Position numbers and translations under genes: made by a program | The notes under the pieces: model-generated | What the model saw: the letters and a program-made list of their open reading frames with translations, nothing else | The model's database searches: none | Told to the model about the DNA's origin: nothing | In this document: piece by piece, positions 55,379 to 64,000 of the stretch | How the letters are laid out: every line of letters starts with the position of its first letter | Numbering within the stretch: the stretch's first letter is position 1 | Assembly: GCA_008704415.1 (NCBI GenBank) | Contig: VXIS01000100.1 | Location: 62,001 to 126,000 of the forward strand | Source of the DNA: Sphaerosporella brunnea | Taxonomy: Eukaryota > Ascomycota > Pezizomycetes > Pezizales > Pyronemataceae | DNA length: 64,000 nucleotides | Reading direction: 5' to 3'

Positions 55379-58300
55379 TGTGCAACTTTTTTTTTTTTTT
55401 TTTTTCAGTTACGAGGCATGAATGTGATGTGATGCAGAACTTTCTTTGATGCCAAGGGCCAAGGCCCTTCTTTTCTGCGATGGGTCTTTTGCGGGGTCAC
55501 GATTTTGTGGGGAAATGGGGTACCTATTATCTAGGCTTTCGTTAAATAGCCTGCGATTTGTGTGTATTGGCGTCTTTGCAAACAGCTATGATAATGACGA
55601 GTCGAACTGGCGTTGCGGAAATCTTGGCGCTACATTCCGGTCCGCTGTGAGCGTGAGCTATATATGAGGACAACTCTCCCTCGAAAGTCACAGCCACAAT
55701 CTTGCAAGCGGAGGTGGTACAGCATCTCGCAAGTCGAGACCTTGCAGTTGAGAGACGGATGCACGGTATGTCACTCGCGCAACCGAGCTTTCGCCGCGTG
55801 CGCCATCACCACGTGCCAAGATCGGTATTGGGTGGGTGTAGTTTCCGCTGCCGCGAAGTCGACTTGGTGAGGCCCTATACCTGGGTCTACACGTCATGAT
55901 AAGTGATTGTTGTACCAACGAGCTCGAGCTTGTTTCCGAGGGCGCCGGCGGGTGGCCCTCGGTAAAGCTATTTTTTTTTTTTTTTTTAATTTTGCAACGT
56001 TCGGACCGAGGGCTCAGGTTTTTCTACCTAGCTGGGGGGGGGGGGGGGGATTTTGAGCACCACGGTACCGGTACGTATACCTGTGTACGGGTGATGTATG
56101 TACGGGCCTACCTACTCTAGATACAACTGAAGCCGTAACAAAAGAAGAGAGATTGCCAATCGCAGAGTAGATTTCCCTCCGGAATGATTTCATCGATATT
56201 TAACCTAAGGGGGGTCGCGGCTATTGCCCGGGCCCGGCTGCTCGGGAAGAGTGACCGGCCGTGAACGACCGCGGTAGTTGGGGGGGGAGGGGGGATCTGC
56301 GGCGTGACCTCCCGAGTAGTGTCGTCGACGTGTTCCACCCGCGGCTGGCTTTGAGGGTGGCGTTGGAGGCAGTGAAGGGGCAGAGGCATTGCCTTCTGCC
56401 TCCAACATGTATGCTGTGAGGTGATGTGAATCGATCTGGTGTGATGGAGCGGCGGAACGGCAACATATTCTGGGCAGGGCAGCATCAAGGATCCCATCCC
56501 GCATTGCGGGTGCGGATGTGCACCAGGGGGTAGGGGGAACTTTTTCTGCATTACTCACAGACGGTACCTGCCTGCCTGTCATCCTCTCGGTGTGGCGTCG
56601 TGGGCTCGTGGTGGATCACGCTTGTTCGGGGGGGGCGCTCGTTAGAGATTCCCTTCCCCCGATATCGATATCGAACGCTTCTACTTCTACATACCGTCAC
56701 GGATGGTCACTCGGCTAGTCTACAGGGCCGAGGTTGGAGCAGCCAAGAATACCGAGCGAGCGAGCGTTGTCGTCAGAGCTCGAGGCGACAGAAGTGGATT
56801 CTGGAACTCCGTCCATGGCCACCGACTGCCACTCCCACGCCAAGATGGGGCTGACCCCGCACTCTAACCACAGAGGTTGGGTCAGGACCTGAGTGTTAAC
56901 TTTGGTCACTTTGGTCACTGCGCTTCGCTTTGCACGACGTATCGTGGAGGTCAATTTTATGCCTTCCGGACGTGCACTCCGTTGCGTAGAGATGTTTTGG
57001 TCGCTTTGTGGTCTTTCATCGCGACAGCAACAAGGGCGATGATCAGGTACGTACTCCACAGGGAGAAGTTTTGGGTGAGTCCGGTGAACGTTGGGGGGTG
57101 TGTGCAGCATATAAGTACTCTCGAATGTTGATTGCTGGGCGGGGATCGTAAAGTGTTTCTTGCCTTGCCTTTTTATAAATACCGCCGTTTTGCCGGGACT
57201 CATCCGGTGGTGCGAGGAGATGCATTCCATCTTCCATCTACCGCTTTAGCCGCAGAGAGGAGCGGGTGGGGGGTGTGAGTTGCTCACATTCGAAGGCGCG
57301 ACCGACTGAGGATCTGATGGCGAGTCCATCCGTCGCCATCGCGAGGACTCTCTCTGGCAGAAATTCGTGGATGGAATAAACTTCCTCCGCACATGTAATA
57401 CAATAGCCGCCGAACACGCGTGGTGCTATTCTACTCTCGAGCATGAGATGCAGTAGATATTGATGATGGCTGCTCAGGTAAGTACATAAGTACTTCAGTA
57501 CCGACTTGGTAGGTAAGTATGTGCTCATGATCAGGTACCCAACCCAGTCGAGTAGAGATACGTTGAGTGACTAAATTGGTAGGTAGCTGCTTAAGTGCCT
57601 GGGCGGTTTAGAGAGAACCACCGATGTGCCCATACACCGGACAAAGGGAAGCTGTGGGGGGGGGGGAGGTAGCAGTTGGGAGCAGCTGCAGTAGAGAGGC
57701 AGAAAGGCAGACGGTGAAATGGCAGCCACCTGGGTGAGCGAGCGTGTGAGCGTGTGAGGTGCGAGCGTGTGACATTACCACTCAGGTCACGACTCGCCTT
57801 CCCTTGCCCCTCCCCCGCATTGATCGTTGCACGACTCGCCGTTCGCTGTGACAACGGAGCCGCCCGTCCCATCCCATTCCATCAACATCTCATCATCGAT
57901 ATCTTCCACCTCTCCTTTGCTCCACAGAGAAGAGCGAGTGAGGGAGGATCAACCCGCAAAACCGTTGCCCTGGTTGGATGCATGCTGCACGCTGGCCTTC
58001 GTCTGGCCATTTCCCGGGAACACCAGCGTGCACAGTAGCCAGCCAGCATCCGCTAAATTGCAATTGCTGCCCGCTCACAACTGAGTCTCTGTCCTGTCTA
58101 CTCCTGAGTCCCTCCAAGGAATAGCCCGAGTTGGCCCCACTCCCCCGCATCTCCGATACCCTACTTATAGAAGGACACCTGCTCCCTTTGCTCTGCCATC
58201 TCAATCCCACTACCACCCCCCCCCCCCCCCAAAACCTCTTATAATCTCCTCAACCCTACCCCCCCCCCTCTCATCTATCTCCTTCACCCCCCCCCCCCCC

Positions 58301-58397
58301 CCAACCCAAAAGCCAATCTCACCCGCGCTCCCTCCCAAACACTCATCCCATCTCCTCCCCAATTTCAATCATTCAGCCGCCGTCCAAAAGAACAAAG
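55379..58397. other. 3-kb intergenic region upstream of facA
   Basis: No supported gene. G/T/C homopolymer runs (T17 near 55388, G14 near 56035, C14 near 58218 and C15 near 58288) and CT-rich tracts near the facA start are typical of a strong fungal promoter. Overlapping frames on both strands at 56117-58216 lack domains. Confidence 0.5.
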
Positions 58398-60593
58398 ATG
58401 TCCGAGGGTGATGTCATCCCCCAAAACGGGCCTGTGGCGGTTGAGGCGCACCAGGTCGAAACCTACCAGATCCCTTCAAAATACTTCCTGTGAGTTTGCC
58501 CGCCTGCCTTGTACCGTCTTGACTTTCCGCACCACCATCGAAACTTTGTTGCTTACGGGTACCTGCAGGAAGCACCCATCCAAGCCCCACTTGACTCTCG
58601 ACGAGTACAAGACTCAGTACCGCGAATCCATTGACAACCCCACCAAGTTCTGGGGCGAGAAGGCGCGCGAGCTCCTGCACTGGGATATTCCCTTCCAGAC
58701 CGTCTGCAGCGGCTCCCTAGCACACGGCGACGCCGCCTGGTTCCTGGAGGGTCGGCTCAACGCTTGTTACAACGCCGTCGACCGGCACGCCCTCGCCGAT
58801 CCCAACAGACCAGCCATCATCTACGAGGCCGACGAGCCCACCGAGGGCCGCATCATCACATATGGAGAACTCCTGCGACAAGTCTGCAAGCTCGCACTCG
58901 TGTTAAAGTCGCTGGGTGTCAAGAAGGGTGACACCGTCGCCGTCTACATGCCCATGATCCCCGAGGCGATCGTGGCCCTGATGGCCATCGTGCGAATCGG
59001 TGCCGTCCACTCGGTCGTGTTTGCCGGCTTCTCTTCCGAGTCTCTGCGGGATCGTGTCCTTGACGCCAACTCCAAGGTTGTCATCACCACCGACGAGGGA
59101 AAGCGTGGAGGAAAGGTGATCGGCACCAAGCGGATCGTCGACGACGCCCTGAAGTCGTGCCCTGACGTGCGCAACACCATTGTGTTCAAGCGCACCGGCT
59201 CCGACGTCCCCATGACCAGGGGACGGGATCTATGGTGGCACGAGGAGACCAGCAAGTTCCCCGGATACTGCTCCCCCGAGCTTATGCACTCCGAGGACCC
59301 TCTGTTCTTGCTGTACACTTCCGGCTCCACCGGAAAGCCCAAGGGTGTGATGCACACCACTGGTGGTTACCTGCTCGGTGCCGCGATGACCGGAAAGTAT
59401 GTCTTCGACCTGCACCCCGGCGACCGCCTCGGAACTGCTGGCGACGTCGGTTGGATCACCGGTCACACCTACTGTGTCTATGCGCCGCTCCTGCTCGGCG
59501 TCACCACCCTCGTCTTCGAGGGAACTCCTGCCTACCCCAACTTCTCGCGGTACTGGGACATCATCGACAAGCACCAGATCACCCAGTTCTACGTTGCGCC
59601 CACCGCTCTGCGTCTGCTGAAGCGGGCTGGTGACCACCACATCAACAAGGAGATGGCCTCCCTGCGAGTTTTGGGATCCGTCGGAGAGCCCATCGCCGAG
59701 GATGTCTGGAAGTGGTACCACGAGAAGGTTGGGCGCGAGGAGTGCCACATCGTTGACGTAAGTTACCCCGCTCGCCACTGGCTGCCTGAAAACAACGCTT
59801 ACGAGTGACAGACCTACTGGCAAACCGAGACCGGATCACACGTCATCACTCCTTTGGGAGGTGTTACTCCCACCAAGCCCGGAAGTGCCTCGCTTCCTTT
59901 CTTTGGTATGGAGCCCGCCATCATTGACCCCGTTTCCGGTGTGGAGCTCCACGGCAACGACGTCGAGGGTGTTTTGGCGTTCAAGAAGCCCTGGCCCAGC
60001 ATGGCCCGCACTGTGTGGGGCACTCACCAGCGCTACATGGAGACGTACCTGAACGTCTACCCTGGTTACTACGTATGTGTAACGGCGTCCCCGCCCGATC
60101 CCCAATGCTAACTTGGGACTAGTTCACCGGTGACGGTGCTGCTCGTGACCATGAGGGCTACTACTGGATCCGTGGCCGTGTCGACGATGTCGTCAACGTC
60201 AGCGGTCACCGTTTGTCGACCGCCGAGATCGAGGCTGCGCTCATCCATCACCCTGCCGTAGCGGAGGCCGCCGTCGTTGGAATTGCGGACGAGTTGACCG
60301 GTCAGGCCGTCAACGCCTTCGTCGCCATCAAGGATGCCTTCAAGAACTCCCCCGAGCTCCGCAAGGACTTGATCGTCCAGGTGCGCAAGTCCATCGGACC
60401 TTTCGCCGCTCCCAAGAGCGTCTACGTTGTCAATGACCTGCCCAAGACCCGAAGTGGCAAGATCATGCGGAGAATTCTCCGGAAGATCTTGAGCGGAGAG
60501 GAGGACCAGCTTGGTGACACCTCGACACTGTCGGATCCTACCGTCGTCGACTCGCTCATCAAGACTGTCCACGAGTCCCGTGGTTCCAAATAA
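58398..60593 (+). CDS. facA: acetyl-CoA synthetase
   Basis: Makes acetyl-CoA from acetate, ATP and CoA through an acetyl-AMP intermediate, and is needed for growth on acetate. Four exons (58398-58489, 58569-59757, 59812-60072, 60123-60593) give 670 codons, the normal length. The N-terminus is [20 protein letters not shown]. Core motifs are [20 protein letters not shown], the P-loop [20 protein letters not shown], then [20 protein letters not shown] and [20 protein letters not shown] (restored by intron 2). The hinge [20 protein letters not shown] and the acetylatable-lysine motif [15 protein letters not shown] close the enzyme. Intron positions resemble those of known fungal facA genes. Confidence 0.97.
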
Positions 60594-61173
60594 ATTTTCG
60601 GTTTGCTGCACAGCGTGTTTTTTTATATTATTATTATTATTATGGTATTCCCTTTTTATTACTGTTTCCTTTGTTCTTTGTGGAGTGTATAGGTCTCTTT
60701 TCTGGATATCTTTGCTGCGGTCGGTCCGGGCTGGGGGGGGGGGATTCGGTGTCGGTGTACATTTTAGTGTAGTGTTTTGTTTATGGTTATCTTACTGTTT
60801 GATGCACCAGGCACTACATTTTGCGGTTTTTATTATTTCTTGTCCCTCGATATATGTATGGCCATGATATGTGCTCCTGTCTCTTGATGGCAGGGTTAGA
60901 TATATCTATACCATGACGGGTTTTTGAATGAATTCGAAACGTTTACATGGCACGTTCTCCAACTTTCAGCATGTATGAATTGCGGCGGTAAAGTCCCTGA
61001 CCACTCGATGGTGGATGTCAGTAGATAGTCGATGATAAGATAAAATAAGAGATATGCCTAAAGCAGTAAGGTTCGTATGTCGAGCTATGACCCGTGAGCG
61101 GCCGGGCCGCCCCGCAGAGCCCTGTGTAGGAGCCCCGAAACAACATATTCACATACATTCACAACCGTTCAGC
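60594..61173. other. 3' flank of facA
   Basis: A TTA microsatellite (about 60626-60643) and a G9 run near 60734 in UTR-like sequence. No gene. Confidence 0.55.
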
Positions 61174-61765
61174 ATGAGTGGCGCCAGTACACCATTGGGC
61201 TTTGACCCAGACCGCGACTATAAGCCAAAAGAGCGCCTGAGATTGGCAGTCGCAATGTATCTTGAACAAAAAAATGATCTGGAGCCTGGAAAAAAACCAA
61301 ATATTGCGAAGCTTTCCCGGGATTTTAATGTACCAGCGTCCTCTATTCGAAACCATGTTTTGCATCCGGAAAGGGAGCCAATGTTTAGCGACGAAGTGAT
61401 ATCAGCGAAACGAAACCTATTCCCCGCCGAGGAGCTTGACCGCTGTATGTTTATGGACGATTTTAGTATCCCACCAGATCGAGATATGTATGTAACTATT
61501 ATACGGTCAAAGCCAAAGCCAAAGCCAACGACACGTTCATGTCATGTCGGGTTACATAACCGGCTGCTGCTTCTGTCGCAGATCCAATCTCGGCTCCCGG
61601 CCGGCTTCGCGGACCCGGGGTATGGGTGCTGCCACACGCGCGCGCTCCGGGCCCAGGGTCTTCCTTTCCTTGCATACGCGGGGACATCTAATCAGCTCGA
61701 GCGGCTTCGAATTCGAGCGTTCGGCCGATTGCTCGCGAGGGAGAAGTAATACTGCAGCTGCCTAG
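61174..61765 (+). CDS. small HTH (psq-like) protein, function unknown
   Basis: Starts MSGASTPLGFDPDRDYKPKE. Residues about 18-65 resemble a psq/CENP-B-type helix-turn-helix found in transposases and domesticated relatives: ERLRLAVAMYLEQKN, then NIAKLSRDFNVPASSIRNHV. Two versions are possible. Unspliced, the frame runs to 61749 (191 aa). Spliced (61174-61487 and 61582-61765, 94-nt intron with GTATGT and CGCAG) gives 165 aa. Neither tail is recognised, and both are Arg/Ser/Gly-rich. No transposase catalytic domain is seen nearby. It could be the exapted or truncated 5' end of a transposon gene. Confidence 0.55.
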
Positions 61766-63208
61766 CTGTTGCCTGGAAATAGACCTTTGAACGTGGAACT
61801 TGGGGTTACTCGGTTCGTTCGGATGCGAATTTTTTTATTTTTTTTGGCTTGGGGTTGGGGTTGGGGTTGTGTGGATCTGCAAGCTCCGAGATTTAGCCGG
61901 TTGTGGATTGCGTATGTATGTTATAGATTTGATGGATCGTGATGTGTGATGTGATGTGTGATGACCAATGATCGGTGGCGTGCTATATCAGATGTTGAGG
62001 TATAGGTAAGTAAGTACCCGTACATATATGTACTTGTTAGCGCTCCCGCCGGTAAATACTCGGAGGTAAGAAAAGGACAGCAAAGAAAAGTCATGTGCTC
62101 CTGTTTGTTCGTTCGTTCGTTGTTCGTATGGACATGCGTGGCGGAGTTTTTAAGCTGATGGGGTGGTTGTGCAGGGCCGCGTAATAAAGGGCTTGGGAGA
62201 GGATGGGCAGCTTACGGTGTTGCTGAAGAGCGACAGGGGTGTGCAGGTGCTAAGGTTAAGGTGGACGAGGAAGGAAATGTCGTCGTCAGCCTGTGGATAG
62301 ATGGGTCAAGCGCCGGATTTGAAACCGGGGGGGTTGTTGTTGTTGTTGGCAGCTGTGGTGAAGATGGATGGAGGACACACATGGAGGATAGGCACATATG
62401 GCGGAGTTTCAGCTCGGGACAGAGGAGCGACAGAATGGCATTGGTTAGCCAGAGCGTGTTTTGGGTCAGGAAGCGAAAGGCGCAGGCGAGGGCGGGTACA
62501 TATATCCGCCGGCGACTGGATACCTACTCTGCGGGTACCTATTACACAGACATGTCTACTGACACCTAATAATACATGTCTTCACACACCTACGTAAGTT
62601 ACAAGCCTTGATTGCGCTTTGCTGAGCCCCATTCTGATCAGCACCAAAGCCTCTTGGGATCTGGGACTGGACTTCTTGGTTTCAATTTCCAAATTTTTCT
62701 GCTCTCGTTATTCCCTCTCGCTGAGATACCGTATTATCTCACTTAAAAGGCACACTTTCAAGCGTACCAGCGCATTTTCAACTCACTCCAAAATGTATGA
62801 AATATTTTCTATGTGCGATTTAAGTAAAGATGGCCCGCCTTCGAGCTTTTGGAGCCTTAAACGTCGAAAAATTTCCTAATTAGAGGTGTGCCTCTTCTTG
62901 GTTTGACCCAGTCAACTGCTGCCATACGCGTCGAAGCCCCTCATAAACACCCCCCTCCCCCCATAAACACCTCCCCGCCCATACCTCGTTCTGTTGACCA
63001 GGCCTCGGTGCTCCACATTCGCATACAGCATTACGCCGCCCTTTTTTTTCTTTTCCCTCGGAATCGCACCCCTCATTACCCACTGGCGATCCTCGCACAG
63101 TTCTGATTCTTGGGACGGCCGATCACTTTCGACTTTTAGAGCGGCTTTTACGAAAGGATACACACATATATACCCCCCCATTCTGCGGTTGAAAGACTGG
63201 CGGTTGCC
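61766..63208. other. intergenic, promoter of the ADAM-type protease
   Basis: Contains a GGGGTT repeat (about 61852-61868), TGTGATG repeats near 61937-61964 and C-rich runs. No supported gene. Confidence 0.5.
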
Positions 63209-64000
63209 ATGCGATCATCATGGCGGATAGACGTGGTGCTGTTGCTGGTGTTGGCGTTATTTTGCCTGTTGGAGCTCACGAGTGGTATGTCATGCCTTGC
63301 GGCTGCTGCCCCTCCTCCCCCCCATGCGAACCCGACCATGTGAGTTGTTGGTCGTGGTTGTAATCGTGGCGGTTGCTTGATCCGATGTTGCCTTGTCTTG
63401 TCGGCTGGTGGCTAACGGAGTCCGGATGGACTCGCAGCGCATTCACAGAAGCGAAATCGAGTCACGTACATAACGAAAGTAGAAGATCCAATAATAAAAA
63501 CACCATCACATCGAGCGCACGCGCACTTCTCCTTCGACATCATTTTCACCCTCCACGACGGCCAGCAGGACGTCAAATTCACCCTCGAACCCAACAACGA
63601 CATCATCCCCGCCGGTGCTGTTGTCTTGTATCTGGATGAGGATGGAATGGTGGAGCGGACGGAACCGTTGGTGAAGGAGGATTATAAGGTGTACAAGGGG
63701 AACTCGTGGCTGCGCGACGATGTTGGGTGGACGTATGCAGGATGGGTGCGCATTATGATTTCTGCGGACGGCGTGAAGCCTTTGTTCTCGGGAGCCTTCA
63801 CCCTCAACCACGACATACACCATATCCAGTCCCGGACGGAGTATCTGAAGACTCGGCACCCGGAGGATCCACTCGTTGAGGCCGGAGGGGAGGAGTTCAT
63901 GGTTGTGTGGAGGGATTCCGACATCGCGGGCAAGCACTGGTCACAAGAGCTGAGGCCACGGGATAATCTTGAACATGATGTCATGTGCCCTTCCGACAAA
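63209..64000 (+). CDS. ADAM-type (M12B) metalloprotease, 5' part
   Basis: Runs off the right edge. Exon 1 (63209-63284) encodes a signal peptide (MRSSWRIDVVLLLVLALFCL, LELTSA). Exon 2 (63438 to the edge) encodes the N-terminal prodomain. Recognisable segments are RNRVTYITKVEDPIIKTPSH, FTLHDGQQDVKFTLEPNND, and IPAGAVVLYLDEDGMVERTE, followed by HDIHHIQSRTEYL and EFMVVWRDSDIAGKHWSQEL. This pattern is that of the propeptide of fungal ADAM (Adm-B-like) membrane metalloproteases. The zinc-binding HExxH domain, disintegrin part and membrane anchor would lie beyond the window. The frame stays open across all 563 nt of exon 2. Confidence 0.8.

Noticed and set aside
59230..59823. 197-codon minus frame opposite facA
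   Set aside because: Complete overlap with the conserved acetyl-CoA synthetase exon; shadow frame.
61852..61868. GGGGTT repeats as a telomere or subtelomere
   Set aside because: Only three units, not the fungal TTAGGG repeat, and flanked by ordinary genes on both sides.
1..64000. Secondary-metabolite cluster, tRNA/rRNA genes or CRISPR arrays
   Set aside because: No polyketide or peptide synthetase, terpene synthase, tRNA B-box pair with cloverleaf, rRNA core sequence or regularly spaced repeats were seen.

Overview
The window is nuclear DNA of a filamentous ascomycete (Pezizomycotina). Nearly every gene is broken by short introns (about 48-160 nt) with GT(A/G) donors and CTAAC/CTGAC-like branch sites. 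The proteins are typical fungal ones: Zn2Cys6 and C2H2 regulators, Pol III Rpc2, Spo22/Zip4, Cdc50, mitofissin and acetyl-CoA synthetase. All multi-exon models below were built by hand. For the complete genes, exon lengths sum to a multiple of three, with one exception (the gene at 21057-22984), which is one base out.

Layout. 1-10 kb: a small secreted protein, ribosomal protein uL23, a decayed RIO2 kinase copy, the Cdc50 flippase subunit, 3-phosphoglycerate dehydrogenase, two fold-back mobile elements, and GTP cyclohydrolase I. 10-20 kb: Pol III second-largest subunit, Atg44/mitofissin, SF3b subunit Cus1/SF3B2, Lto1, Mob1. 20-33 kb: an unrecognised S/T-rich protein built from tandemly duplicated exon-intron units, Spo22/Zip4, an Ert1/AcuK-family regulator, a CENP-Q-like kinetochore protein, and a DNA transposon remnant with long terminal inverted repeats. 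33-39 kb: a mitoribosomal L51/S25-domain protein, a TMEM135-like membrane protein, a 199-bp MITE, acetylornithine aminotransferase. 39-45.7 kb: a 6.6-kb stretch where I find no convincing gene. 45.7-64 kb: a C2H2/fungal_trans factor, an ankyrin pseudogene beside a second copy of the fold-back element, a bHLH factor, Get2, acetyl-CoA synthetase, a small HTH protein, and the 5' part of an ADAM-type metalloprotease cut by the window edge.

The genes are mostly housekeeping and do not form a biosynthetic cluster or an obvious multi-gene system. Two amino-acid biosynthesis genes (serine, arginine) each carry a perfect TGACTCA site shortly upstream of the start, which fits cross-pathway (Gcn4/CpcA) control. 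The most unusual signals are: (a) two 130-bp fold-back elements 42 kb apart whose differences are mostly compensatory across the stem; (b) the exon-intron duplication gene, which also carries a one-base frame offset in a homopolymer; (c) four stop-free introns of length 3n in four genes; (d) relics of RIO2 kinase and ankyrin genes. No tRNA, rRNA or CRISPR was recognised.
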